Shown: one piece after another, positions 43,847 to 52,610 of the stretch
Layout: each line of letters opens with the position of its first letter
Position numbering within the stretch: the stretch's first letter is position 1
Assembly (NCBI GenBank): GCA_020632715.1
Contig: JACKFA010000007.1
Location: 62,001-126,000 of the forward strand
Origin: Deltaproteobacteria bacterium
GTDB lineage: Bacteria; Myxococcota_A; UBA9042; PHBI01
Reading direction: 5' to 3'
DNA: 64,000 nucleotides
Translations under genes and position numbers: made by a program
The notes under the pieces: model-generated
What the model was told of the DNA's origin: nothing
Databases searched by the model: none
Seen by the model: the letters and a program-made list of their open reading frames with translations, nothing else

Positions 43847-44252
43847 GATGTCTCCTCGAAGCAGCCGGCCCTTCGCATTCGCAGGGATCGTGCCAGTGGT
43901 CGGCTCCCGCGGCGTTATAATGGCAACATGCTTGAATCGTTGTGGAAATGCCGGGCGCGCGGCGCGTCGCCCGATCTTTTCAGCGGGTGCTGGTTCTCAG
44001 GTTGAGAACGGATTTCAACGGGGAGCAAACCCAGGACGCCGTGTCCAACGCCGAAGTAGGGGGGCCGTGCCGGCCGCCGTCGCTGAATTGGACTTGATTC
44101 AATTTGAGACAATTTCGCGCTTGCCCGCGCTGTAGGCTCGGGTGGTGCGAGTGGCTGGAGCCCGGCTGCTCGCGCGCCGTAGTCAGGTGGCGAGAAACTG
44201 GACGCCGCGCGAGGCCTCCCTGACGCTCGGCGCGACGAGCCCGAGGTGTCCC
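43847..44252. other. AT-richer intergenic region with promoter-like boxes and a palindrome
   Basis: It contains TTATAAT at 43915-43921, usable as a -10 on either strand. A perfect palindrome GTTCTCA-GGT-TGAGAAC is at 43993-44009, and a T-rich patch (GATTCAATTTGAGACAATTT) at about 44094-44113. Base composition is clearly below its surroundings. No convincing gene; open frames crossing it on the plus strand have poor codon use. Confidence 0.5.
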
Positions 44253-44432
44253 ATGCCCGACCGCGAGACGACCGCCCCGAAGACCCAGCCCGCGCCGCCG
44301 TCCCCGGTGCGCGCCCGCGTGAAGACGCTGATGTCCGCCACCTCCGGCTGGGCGGCGAGGCTCGAGGCGAGCCTCGAGCGCCGCGCGCAGGAGACGGCCG
44401 CAGCGAGCCGCACGGCGGCGTTCGCGCGCTAG
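44253..44432 (+). CDS. Possible small protein
   Basis: 59 codons from ATG 44253 with GAGG 6 nt upstream. The product MPDRETTAPKTQPAPPSPVR then a basic/Ala-rich helix is not recognisable. The frame is also open upstream to GTG 44142. It may be real because of the ribosome-binding site, but short GC-rich frames arise easily by chance. Confidence 0.3.
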   Translation: MPDRETTAPKTQPAPPSPVRARVKTLMSATSGWAARLEASLERRAQETAAASRTAAFAR

Positions 44433-44483
44433 CGGGGTGAGGCCAGGAGCGCGACGGCGGCGGCAGACCCGGTAGATACGACG

Positions 44484-44514
44484 CTCCCTCCGTGCCTCCG
44501 TGCCTCCGTGGTTT
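44484..44514 (-). repeat. CCACGGAG repeat (family B), single arm
   Basis: Reads AACCACGGAGGCACGGAGGC on the minus strand. It lies in the same spacer as copy 4 of the two-stem hairpin. Confidence 0.7.
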
Positions 44515-44633
44515 TCCCCTTCGGAGTCGGGAGGTTGCGGCGTTCGGGAGGCCGGTCGCTGGGCTCGAGGTGGCTCGGGTTTCTTGCTTGCTGGATTTCG
44601 CGCCGTAGGCCTCGAGGCCCGCCCCCTCCGCCT

Positions 44634-44667
44634 GCCCGAGTCGGCCGCTTCGCGGCCTTGGTCGGGC
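44634..44667 (-). ncRNA. Two-stem hairpin element, copy 4
   Basis: On the minus strand: outer stem GCCCGA/TCGGGC, internal loop CCAA opposite GAC, inner stem GGCCGC/GCGGCC, triloop GAA. It starts 32 nt after the stop of the 44700-46700 gene. The leading TAGCGATCGGGCCT is identical to that after the CHAT gene. Confidence 0.55.
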
Positions 44668-44699
44668 CGGCTACGGGGTCGGTCCCCGAGGCCCGATCG

Positions 44700-46700
44700 C
44701 TAGGGGCCCGCCACAACATAGAGGCCGTTCTGGATCACCGCCGTCGGCACGCCCGGGAGCACCGTCCCGCCCGTGCTCGGCAGCGGGAGCCGCCCCGACA
44801 CGTGCGCGCTCAGCGCGCCCGCGCTGTCCGACAGCTGCAGCGCGATGAGGTACGGCTCCGGCTCGATCTCCACGTCCGTCCCCGCCTGCGCGAAGCCGTA
44901 GAAGTACTTCCCGTCCGCCGCCTGCGGGATCACCCGCTCCGCCGTCGGCTCGCTCGTCGCGAGCGTCCCGTCCGGCTTCACCCACGCGAGCCCGCCGCAC
45001 TCGTCCGTGACGAGCAGCCCGAGCGAGCTCGCCGCCCCCGTCGTCGCGTCGTACCCGCGCGGCAGCTCCACCTGCGCCACCTCCGCCCCCGTGAGGTCGA
45101 GGATCCGCACCAGGCGCTGCTCGTCGAGCACGTACACCTTGTCGAGGCTCGTGAACACCTGGTCCGGCTGCGCCCCGTCCTCGAGCGCCACCGGCGTCGG
45201 CTCCTGCCCCGGCGACATCCGCCAGAGCTCGCGATCCGACGCCTTGCCGGCCTCGTCTCCGAACTGCCGCGGCGCCCCCTCGACCACCAGCCACAGCGCC
45301 ACCGCCGTCGCCGACCAGTCGTGGAGCGGCCGGTCGATCGCCGTCGTCGTCGGGTCCGCCGCGAGGTCGTCCACCTTCACCCGGTGGATCTCCGCCGTCA
45401 CCGCCATCCCGAAGTCCGTCCCCTTCTTCTCGATGCCGAGGATGCTGTCGCCGACCCACACGAGATCCCCCGCGAGCTGCGCCGTCCCGACCTCGCCGCC
45501 GACCTCCAGATCCCACACGACCGCGCCCGCCTCGTCCGCGATCACCACGTTCGCCCCGCCCGGCTCCCGCGCCCCGCTCACCGCGTGCGCGAACTCCGCC
45601 TCACGCCGCGGACACTGCGCCGCCGGCGCGTCCTCCGGATCCCACCGCTGCGACGGGTAGAGCTCCGGGAACACGATGAGCGAGCTCGACAGATCCAGCG
45701 CGTTCAGGCTCACCGTGCAGCTCGTCGCGTCCGGCGGCACCACGTTCCAGCGCTGCAAGCCGTTCCTCACGTCGAGCGCCACGGTGTCCCCGATGATGAA
45801 CCCACCCGCGACCAGCGGCTGCAGCCCGAACCCCGCGTCGTCCCGCGTGACCTCCTGGAGCGACTGCCCCGGGACCAGCCGGTACAGGATCGCCTTCCCG
45901 CCCTTCGTCAGCACCAGGTTCCCCGGCGCCTCGAGCACCACACCCGTCTCGTTGTCGATCGGCACCGGCGTCGGCTGCCGGTCGGGCACCGCCAGGTCGT
46001 ACACGTAGGCGAGCGGCGTGTCCCCGCCCGCGACCACCACGAAGTCCCCGAGCACCTGCGCGTCCCAGACGCGGTCGCTCCCGCCCACGATCGGCAGCAC
46101 GATGCACCGCTCCTCGACCGGGTGCTCCACGTCCGACACGTTCCACACGCTCACGCCATCGGGGGTTCTCAAGATGAGACGGCGCCCGTCGCCCCGCACC
46201 AGCTGCACGCTCTCGGGGCCTCGCCAGGTGCCGAGCGCGACGGGGAACGTCTCGTCGCTCACGTCGATCGGCACGATCGAGCCACCATCGGTGCCGACGA
46301 AGAGCGCGCCGTCCACCTCCGCCATCGCGATGGGCGTCCGCGGCAGCGTCAGCGCCCCGACCTCCTCCGCGGTCTCGCCGTTCAGGACCGAGATCCCCCA
46401 GGGCGTCGTCCCGACCACCACGCGGTCCACGCGGCGCGCCGTCCGCGGCCGCACCGTCGGCCGGCCGCGCAGCTCGAAGCCGCTCGTCTCGGCGCCGGCG
46501 TCGAGGAAGATCGGGTTCCCGCACGCCTCGACGCAGCCGCCGCCAGCGCAGGGATCGACCGGCGTCGGCGCCGCGGGGCACTCGACCGGGTCGAGCTTCT
46601 TGCCGCCCCCGCCGTCGTCGCCGCCACACCCCGTCGGGGCGAGCAGCGTGAGGGTCGAGAGCGCAGCGAAGGGGAGGAGGTGACGGTGTCTCGCGTTCAT
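44700..46700 (-). CDS. Lipoprotein with beta-propeller (LVIVD/WD-like) repeats
   Basis: 666 residues. The signal ends APTGC (Cys25), then a Gly/Asp-rich linker and a Cys-rich patch (ECPAAPTPVDPCAGGGCVEAC). The remaining 580 residues show many short blades such as GALFVGTDGGSIVPIDVSDE, LVRGDGRRLILRTPDGVSVW and KVYVLDEQRLVRILDLTG, as in secreted propellers. There are no catalytic motifs. Function is unknown. Its stop is directly followed by the structured repeat. The next upstream gene in the same direction (M50 protease) ends 70 bp before it. Confidence 0.83.
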   Translation of the reverse strand: MNARHRHLLPFAALSTLTLLAPTGCGGDDGGGGKKLDPVECPAAPTPVDPCAGGGCVEACGNPIFLDAGAETSGFELRGRPTVRPRTARRVDRVVVGTTPWGISVLNGETAEEVGALTLPRTPIAMAEVDGALFVGTDGGSIVPIDVSDETFPVALGTWRGPESVQLVRGDGRRLILRTPDGVSVWNVSDVEHPVEERCIVLPIVGGSDRVWDAQVLGDFVVVAGGDTPLAYVYDLAVPDRQPTPVPIDNETGVVLEAPGNLVLTKGGKAILYRLVPGQSLQEVTRDDAGFGLQPLVAGGFIIGDTVALDVRNGLQRWNVVPPDATSCTVSLNALDLSSSLIVFPELYPSQRWDPEDAPAAQCPRREAEFAHAVSGAREPGGANVVIADEAGAVVWDLEVGGEVGTAQLAGDLVWVGDSILGIEKKGTDFGMAVTAEIHRVKVDDLAADPTTTAIDRPLHDWSATAVALWLVVEGAPRQFGDEAGKASDRELWRMSPGQEPTPVALEDGAQPDQVFTSLDKVYVLDEQRLVRILDLTGAEVAQVELPRGYDATTGAASSLGLLVTDECGGLAWVKPDGTLATSEPTAERVIPQAADGKYFYGFAQAGTDVEIEPEPYLIALQLSDSAGALSAHVSGRLPLPSTGGTVLPGVPTAVIQNGLYVVAGP

Positions 46701-46770
46701 GGCGGGGCAGCTTCGCGGCTCGCGCCGGCCGGGTCAAGCGCGAGCGTCACCCGGTCGCCCTCGCCGCCTC

Positions 46771-47829
46771 CTACGCCGCGACCAGCGCCTCGAGCGCCGC
46801 GCGCTCGCTGGCCGGGAGCTCGGGCGCGTCCGCCGCCGCGAGCTCCGCGCGCGCCTCCTGACGCCTCCCGAGCGCCACCAGCGCCCGCACCCGCGCCGCG
46901 AACACCGGCCCGAGCCGCGGCGCCCGGAGGCTGTAGTGGATCACGTCGTCCCACTCGCGCGCCGCCGCGCTCGCGACCGTCAGGATGACCCAGATCGCGT
47001 CGAGCTGGGCCGCGCTCACGTTCGTCATGTCGCGCCCCTGGTGCGCGAGCCGCAGCGCCTCCCGCGCGTCGCCCTCCCTGAGCCGCTCCGTCGCCTCGGC
47101 GAGCAGCTTGTCGAGCGCCTCGTTCCGGAGCCGGATCGGCCCCGACGCCGCCGAGCTGTTCACCCGCCGCCAGTTCTCGAAGAGCAGCGACGCCGCGATG
47201 ATCGCGCTGAACACGCTCTTCCAGAGGAGCGCCGCCACGAGGATCCCGACGATCGCGAGCCCGATCCCCACCACGTGCGTCACGCGCTCGGCCTTCGCGG
47301 GCTTCATGAAGCGCAGCATCAAGAGCCGGAAGAGCTGCCCGCCGTCGAGCGGCCACACCGGCACGAGGTTCAGGAGGCTCCAGAACAGGTTGATCTCGTA
47401 GAGCAGCTCGAGCGCGAAGAGCGCGTAGCCGAGCGACGGATACTGCCCGTCCCGCACGAGCAGCACCCCCGGCACCATGTGCGGCAGCGCCGAGTACCCC
47501 GCGAACGCCGCCGCCGAGAGCAGGAGCCCGGCGAACGGCCCCGCCGCGATGATGAACGCGTCGTGCTTGTTCGTCTCGGCGCGCCCGTGGAACGTGAGCC
47601 CGCCCCACCCGTGCAGCACCACCTTCGGCCCGAGCTTCAGCCGCCGCGCGACGAGCGCGTGGCCGAACTCGTGCACGAGCAGCGAGAGCGTGATGCACAG
47701 CGCCGCGACCGCGCCGAGCGCGAGGCTCCCGTACGAGTACACGTAGCCGAAGTACGCCGCGATGAGCAGGTAGCCGCCGGTGGCGGCCACCGGGATCCGG
47801 CCGAGCGAGAAGAGGTGGAACGCGTTCAC
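46771..47829 (-). CDS. Site-2-type (M50) membrane metalloprotease with helical C-terminal domain
   Basis: About 352 residues. Zinc motif HEFGH in LLVHEFGHALVARRL and the third ligand in PVWPLDGGQLFRLL are both there, set in membrane helices. Such proteases cut within the membrane, often to free anti-sigma factors or remove signal stubs. Residues from about 245 form a soluble, TPR-like helical tail (LLAEATERLREGDAREALRLA). The start is uncertain: GTG 47829 is chosen, since GTG 47847 and TTG 47865 add codons such as ATA that are odd here, and none has a clear ribosome-binding site. It is followed in the same direction by the propeller lipoprotein. Confidence 0.86.
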   Translation of the reverse strand: MNAFHLFSLGRIPVAATGGYLLIAAYFGYVYSYGSLALGAVAALCITLSLLVHEFGHALVARRLKLGPKVVLHGWGGLTFHGRAETNKHDAFIIAAGPFAGLLLSAAAFAGYSALPHMVPGVLLVRDGQYPSLGYALFALELLYEINLFWSLLNLVPVWPLDGGQLFRLLMLRFMKPAKAERVTHVVGIGLAIVGILVAALLWKSVFSAIIAASLLFENWRRVNSSAASGPIRLRNEALDKLLAEATERLREGDAREALRLAHQGRDMTNVSAAQLDAIWVILTVASAAAREWDDVIHYSLRAPRLGPVFAARVRALVALGRRQEARAELAAADAPELPASERAALEALVAA

Positions 47830-47902
47830 GGCACCGACTATGGACACCCGGGCGCCGGCCGGCAATGCGCGAACGCCCGCGCGCGCGCCGACGGTCGCGC
47901 CC

Positions 47903-48601
47903 TCAGCCCATCATCATCCGCCAGCGCGCGAGATCCGCGACCTGCATCATCGGGTTCTTCTCGACCACGGCGTGCATCGGCGCGTTCGCGCCGCCATAGC
48001 GGTGCCCCGGGTAGAGCACCGTGTCCCCCGGGAGCCCGCGCAGCTTCGCGAGCGAGCGGAAGAGCTCGTCCGAGTCGCCGCCCGGCAGATCCACGCGCCC
48101 GCACCCCTGCAGGAACAGCGTGTCGCCGGAGACGAGCGCCCCCGAGAGCCTGAAGCAGAGCGACCCCGGGGTGTGCCCCGGCGTGTGGAGCAGCTCCACG
48201 CCGACCTTCCCGACCTGCACCACGTCGCCCGAGTCGTGCTGCACGAGGTCCGAGGCCGAGAGCCCCGTCACGGCGCGCACCCCCTGCGCCTCGAGCCGGT
48301 GCACGTGCACCGGGCACGGCGCGACCTCCATCAGCCGCGGCAAGCCCTCGATGTGGATCCCGAAGATGTCCCCGCCGACGTGATCGGGGTGGTAGTGGGT
48401 GACGAGCGCGCCCGTGACGCGCATGTCGTCGGCCGCCGCCGCCGCGACCAGGTCGTCCACGGCCCACGCGGGGTCGACCACCACGCACTCGCCGGTGTCG
48501 CGGTCGCCGATGAGGTAGACGAAGTTCTCCATCTGCGCCGCGAACGGCGTCTTCTGCCCGAAGTCGCGCCCCGCGAGGAGCTGCCGGAAGTAGAGCGTCA
48601 C
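47903..48601 (-). CDS. Metallo-beta-lactamase-fold hydrolase (glyoxalase II / persulfide dioxygenase-like)
   Basis: 232 residues. The start is GTG 48601 with GGAGG close upstream. Metal ligands: THYHPDHVGG, HTPGHTPGSLC, SGDTLFLQG and LYPGHRYGG. The order and size fit the glyoxalase II / ETHE1 branch. The final YPGHRYGG resembles many MBL hydrolases that act on thioesters or persulfides. The substrate cannot be decided. It lies 31 bp behind the phosphatase lipoprotein gene in the same direction, so they may share a transcript. Confidence 0.9.
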   Translation of the reverse strand: MTLYFRQLLAGRDFGQKTPFAAQMENFVYLIGDRDTGECVVVDPAWAVDDLVAAAAADDMRVTGALVTHYHPDHVGGDIFGIHIEGLPRLMEVAPCPVHVHRLEAQGVRAVTGLSASDLVQHDSGDVVQVGKVGVELLHTPGHTPGSLCFRLSGALVSGDTLFLQGCGRVDLPGGDSDELFRSLAKLRGLPGDTVLYPGHRYGGANAPMHAVVEKNPMMQVADLARWRMMMG

Positions 48602-48632
48602 GGGTCCTCCCAAGAGACCACGGGGCCGTCGT

Positions 48633-50579
48633 TCAACGCGCGATCGTGTACCACGTGTCGAGGATCTCGCCGTTCATCGCGATCGCCTCGATCGCCATCA
48701 CGTCGCCGTCGATCACGACGTGCAGGAAGTGGTGGCGCCCGAACACCTGCTTCGTCACGAACGGCGACCAGTCGTTGACGCGGCTCTCCGGGATCCCGCT
48801 CTCGAGCCCGCCGCCGCCGCCGCCCGAGATGAGCCACGTCACGGTGCGGGGCCAGGCGTCCACGCGCTGATAGAGGTGGTTGTGCCCGTTGAACACGAGC
48901 TGCACGTGGTACTGCTCGAAGAGGGGCGCCAGGTAGGCGCGCACGTCGGGCGCGTCCATGCCGGCGCTGAAGAACGACGTCGGCGACGAGAACGTCGCGA
49001 CCGAGTCCCAGTACTCGATGAGCGGCGGGCGGTGGAAGATGGCCGTCCGGAAGCGCGCCGTCTGCGCGAGCGGCGACTGCAGCGTCTTCTCGATGCACTC
49101 GTCGTACTGCGGGAAGCCCTGCGCGTGGCCCAGCTCCGTGTCGATGACCATCACGAAGAGCGGCCCCCAGCGGAAGCCGAAGCAGTGCTCGTCGTTCGGC
49201 TGCGCGACGTACGCGTTCCAGAGCGCGCGCGCCTCGTTGCTCGTGACGATGGCGAAGTCGTAGGTCTCGTGGTTGCCGGCGCCGATGACGATCGGCGCGT
49301 GGTTGCCGAGCCCGAACAGCGGCCCGAGGAACTCCTCGCGGAAGTTCACCGGGTGCCCGTCCTGCACGCAGTCGCCCGCCTGCAGCACGAACTGCGGCTG
49401 GAACGCGGCCATCTGCGCCTTCAGCTGCGTGAAGAACTCGGGGCCGTCCTGGTTGTCGGCGAACACCACGAACTCGACGCGCTCGTCGCTGTCGTCGGGG
49501 GGCGCGGTCTGGAAGTCCCAGGTCGGGAGCGCGGTGTCGTCGTAGCGCACGCGATAGTAGTGGCGCGCGCCCGGCGCGAGGCCCGTGAGCCGCAGCTCGT
49601 GCATCGTGCGGGCGCTCGCGTCCGTCACCGTCTGGTCGAGCGCGTCCGGGGCCTCGCCGTAGTCGACCGCGGCGACCAGCGCGCGGCGTGTCTCGAAGAG
49701 CACCGTCACCGCGGTCTGCGTGACGTTCATGAGGTACGGCGGCGCGTAGAGCTCGGCGATGTCGCCGCGCGGCGGCCCGTCGTAGAGGCAGACCGCCACG
49801 TCGTCGAAGTAGGCGTCGTTCGAGTCGCCCTTCTTCCGGACGCCGCGGAGCCGCACGCGCACGCTCTCGGTGCCCTCGGGGAGGCGCAGCGTCAGCTCGT
49901 GGCGCGTCCAGTCCTCGTCGAGGAACGGGCCCGCGACGCGCTCCTCGAGCACGGCCCCGGCCGCGCCGAGCGCCGCGAGCGCGAAGTACGCCTCGTCGTC
50001 GCCCGAGTAGTCGCGGAGCCAGAGCGACATCAGCGCCGTCAGCGGCGAGCCGACCGCGACGGGCGCGTCGTCGCCGAGGGGGATCACCTGCTCCATCGTC
50101 GAGTCGGCGGCGTCCCCGGCGCGGAAGTACCACGTGCCGCCGTGCGCGGGCGGGTAGTTGCCGGCGAACGCGCCCGTGCGCTTCTGCGCGACGAACGACC
50201 CCGCCACGACGCGCCAGCTGTCGATGCCGGCGCGCTCCGCGTCGCCGTTGTCGACGGCGAGGCAGCGCGCGGGCTCGGGGGGCGGCGGGTCCTCGCGATC
50301 GACGTGCGACGCGATGACGTCCTCCGTGAGCGGATCGACGAGGGTGTCCGTCGGCTCCGTGTCCGCGGCGTCGCGCGTGTCGGGGCGGACGGTGTCGGGG
50401 ATCTCCGTGTCCGGCGCGACCGTGTCGGGGGTCACCGTGTCGAGGACGTCGACCGCGGCGCTGTCCTCGGCGTCGAGGGTGTCGGCCGACGCGATCGGAT
50501 CGCTCCCGCACGCGCCGGCGGCCGCGGCGAGGCCCAGGAGCGCGACGCAGGCGCAGGCGGTGACGGTTCTCGTTCGCAC
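48633..50579 (-). CDS. Purple-acid-phosphatase-like lipoprotein with carbohydrate-binding-like and FN3 domains
   Basis: 648 residues from GTG 50579. The signal ends AGAC (Cys24). A stalk repeats DTVTPDTVAPDTEIPDT. A jelly-roll-like region follows (about residues 95-245, WRVVAGSFVAQ, TWYFRAGD, YFDDVAVCLY). A fibronectin-type domain is at about 250-350 (YLMNVTQTAVTVLFETRR, HELRLTGLAPGARHYYRV), as in plant-type purple acid phosphatases. The phosphoesterase domain has VVFADNQDG, LQAGDCVQDG, GAGNHETYD, IFHRPP and FNGHNHLYQR, all metal ligands kept. It is an extracytoplasmic phosphatase. A longer frame to TTG 50615 is open. It divides divergently from the DCC-LMF gene. Confidence 0.88.
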   Translation of the reverse strand: MRTRTVTACACVALLGLAAAAGACGSDPIASADTLDAEDSAAVDVLDTVTPDTVAPDTEIPDTVRPDTRDAADTEPTDTLVDPLTEDVIASHVDREDPPPPEPARCLAVDNGDAERAGIDSWRVVAGSFVAQKRTGAFAGNYPPAHGGTWYFRAGDAADSTMEQVIPLGDDAPVAVGSPLTALMSLWLRDYSGDDEAYFALAALGAAGAVLEERVAGPFLDEDWTRHELTLRLPEGTESVRVRLRGVRKKGDSNDAYFDDVAVCLYDGPPRGDIAELYAPPYLMNVTQTAVTVLFETRRALVAAVDYGEAPDALDQTVTDASARTMHELRLTGLAPGARHYYRVRYDDTALPTWDFQTAPPDDSDERVEFVVFADNQDGPEFFTQLKAQMAAFQPQFVLQAGDCVQDGHPVNFREEFLGPLFGLGNHAPIVIGAGNHETYDFAIVTSNEARALWNAYVAQPNDEHCFGFRWGPLFVMVIDTELGHAQGFPQYDECIEKTLQSPLAQTARFRTAIFHRPPLIEYWDSVATFSSPTSFFSAGMDAPDVRAYLAPLFEQYHVQLVFNGHNHLYQRVDAWPRTVTWLISGGGGGGLESGIPESRVNDWSPFVTKQVFGRHHFLHVVIDGDVMAIEAIAMNGEILDTWYTIAR

Positions 50580-50645
50580 GGCCGGGACGGTAGCAATCGC
50601 ACCTGGTCGTGACAATCACGTGTCGCCGCGGTTACACGACGGCTC

Positions 50646-52592
50646 GTGACCGACGACGCCGACCTCACCGGAGACCCTCGCCCGCTCCTCGTCTACGACG
50701 GGCGCTGCGGCTTCTGCCGGCGCTGGATCCCGCGCTGGCGGCAGCTCACCGGCGACCGCGTGCGCTACGCGCCGTTCCTCGGCGCCGACGCCCCGAACCC
50801 GCTCCCCGAGGTCGCCCCCGCCGCCCTCGAGGGCTCGGTGCACCTGCGCCTCCCCGACGGGCGCGTCGTCGCCGGCGCCGCCGCCGTCGCCGAGCTCGGC
50901 GCCTTCACGGCGAGCGGGCCACCCGTCTTCCGGTGGGTCTACCGCCACGTCCCCGGGGCGGCGGCCGTCGCGGAGCTCGGCTACCGCGCCGTCTCCGCCG
51001 TCCGCCCCGTCGCGAACGCGCTCACCGCCGCGCTCGTCGGCCCCGATCTGCGCCGCCCGCGCCAGACGCTCGCGCGCTGGCTCTTCCTGCGCGTGCTCGG
51101 GCTCACCGCGCTCTGCGCGTTCGTCTCGTGGTGGACGCAGTGCGACGGCCTCATCGGCACCCACGGCATCGAGCCCGCGCGCGACTACCTCGTCGGCGCC
51201 GTCGAGGTCGCCGCGAAGCGCGGCTGGAGCGATCTCGAGCTCTTCCACCAGCTCCCGACCCTCGCGTGGCTCGGCCCCGACAGCGGCGCGCTGAACGCCC
51301 TCTGCGCCGTCGGCACCGCCGGGAGCGCGCTCCTCCTCCTGAACGTCCTGCCCGGCGTCGGGCTCGCGCTGGCCTGGGTCTGCTACCTGTCGCTCGTGTC
51401 GGTCGGGCAGACCTTCATGGGCTACCAGTGGGACGCGCTCCTCCTCGAGAGCCTCGTCGCCGCCGCGTTCCTCGTGCCGTGGCGCGGCGTCCGCCCCGGC
51501 CTCGCCGGCGACCGCGCGCCGTCCTGGGCCGGGGTGTGGCTCGTCCGCCTCCTCGTCCTGAAGCTCATGTTCATGTCGGGCTGGGTGAAGCTCGCGAGTC
51601 ACGATCCCGTGTGGGCCGACATGAGCGCCCTCGACTACCACTACTGGACGCAGCCCCTGCCGACCTTCACCGCGTTCTGGGCGCATCACGCGCCCGCCTG
51701 GACGCGCGAGCTCGCCATCCGCCTGATGTTCGCCGTCGAGCTCGTGCTCCCCTGGTTCATCGTGTCCGGGCTCCGGCGCCCGCGCTACCTCGCGGGGGCC
51801 GGCGCGCTCGCGCTCATGCTCGCCATCGGCAGCACCGGCAACTACGGCTACTTCAACCTGCTCGCCGCGACGCTCGCCATCATGGTCTTCGACGACGGCG
51901 CCCTGCGCGCGCTCGTCCCGCGGCGCTGGCGCGGGCGCGTCCCGGACACGCACCTCCTCCCGTACGCGCGGCCACCCCTCGCGCGCCGCGCGCCGGTGGC
52001 GCTCCTCGCGGGGCTCGTCGCGTTCGTGTCCGCGAGCGCCGTCGTCGTCGCGACGCACCGCCGCAGCGACGAGCCTCCGCCCGAGCTCTTCGCGGACGTC
52101 GCGCGCTTCATGGCGCCCTTCCACGTCGCCGGGAGCTACGGCCTCTTCGCCACGATGACCACCGACCGCCCCGAGATCACGCTCGAGGGGAGCCGCGACG
52201 GCGTGACCTGGCGCCCCTACCGCTTCGCCTGGAAGATGGAGGCGCTCGACGAGGCGCCCGGCTTCACGGGGCCGCACATGCCGCGCCTCGACTGGCAGAT
52301 GTGGTTCGCGGCGCTCCGCGGCGACTGCCGCCGGACGCGCTGGTATCTGCCGTTCCTGCAGCGGCTCCTCGAGGGCGAGCCCGCCGTCGTCGGGCTCCTC
52401 GCGGAGGACCCCTTCCCGGACGGGCCCCCGCGCTACCTCCGGAGCCGCCTCTGGCACTACGAGCCGGCCCCCGCCGACGCGTGGCACGAGCGGGGGCAGT
52501 GGTGGCAGCGCGAGGCGGCCGAGCAGGACTTCTGCCCGACCGTCACGCTCGAGCGCGGCGACCTGGTACCCGCGAACCTCCCCGCGCGCTGA
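50646..52592 (+). CDS. Fusion of DCC-type thiol-disulfide oxidoreductase with lipase maturation factor
   Basis: 648 residues from GTG 50646. Residues 10-125 are a DCC (DUF393) domain: LLVYDGRCGFCRRW with the D18-G-R-C21-G-F-C24 redox motif. From about residue 140 the protein is a polytopic lipase maturation factor (LMF1/2 family). It shows YQWDALLLESL, the core LKLMFMSGWVKL, DYHYWTQPLPTF, GNYGYFNLL and the C-terminal soluble block YGLFATMTTDRPEITLEGSR plus PRLDWQMWF. In animals LMF1 helps lipases fold in the ER; bacterial members are uncharacterised. Joining a thiol oxidoreductase to it suggests disulfide handling of exported lipases; that is inference. No lipase is adjacent. Confidence 0.88.
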   Translation: MTDDADLTGDPRPLLVYDGRCGFCRRWIPRWRQLTGDRVRYAPFLGADAPNPLPEVAPAALEGSVHLRLPDGRVVAGAAAVAELGAFTASGPPVFRWVYRHVPGAAAVAELGYRAVSAVRPVANALTAALVGPDLRRPRQTLARWLFLRVLGLTALCAFVSWWTQCDGLIGTHGIEPARDYLVGAVEVAAKRGWSDLELFHQLPTLAWLGPDSGALNALCAVGTAGSALLLLNVLPGVGLALAWVCYLSLVSVGQTFMGYQWDALLLESLVAAAFLVPWRGVRPGLAGDRAPSWAGVWLVRLLVLKLMFMSGWVKLASHDPVWADMSALDYHYWTQPLPTFTAFWAHHAPAWTRELAIRLMFAVELVLPWFIVSGLRRPRYLAGAGALALMLAIGSTGNYGYFNLLAATLAIMVFDDGALRALVPRRWRGRVPDTHLLPYARPPLARRAPVALLAGLVAFVSASAVVVATHRRSDEPPPELFADVARFMAPFHVAGSYGLFATMTTDRPEITLEGSRDGVTWRPYRFAWKMEALDEAPGFTGPHMPRLDWQMWFAALRGDCRRTRWYLPFLQRLLEGEPAVVGLLAEDPFPDGPPRYLRSRLWHYEPAPADAWHERGQWWQREAAEQDFCPTVTLERGDLVPANLPAR

Positions 52593-52610
52593 GCGCGTCG
52601 AGATCTGGGG

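Noticed and set aside
43473..44135. 220-codon plus-strand frame across the small basic gene
   Set aside because: It overlaps a better-supported minus-strand gene, crosses the AT-richer island and has no recognisable content or ribosome-binding site.
46382..46627. Several small Arg/Ala/Ser-rich frames inside genes
   Set aside because: Shadows of the GC-rich real frames on the other strand; none has a start context or conservation signal.
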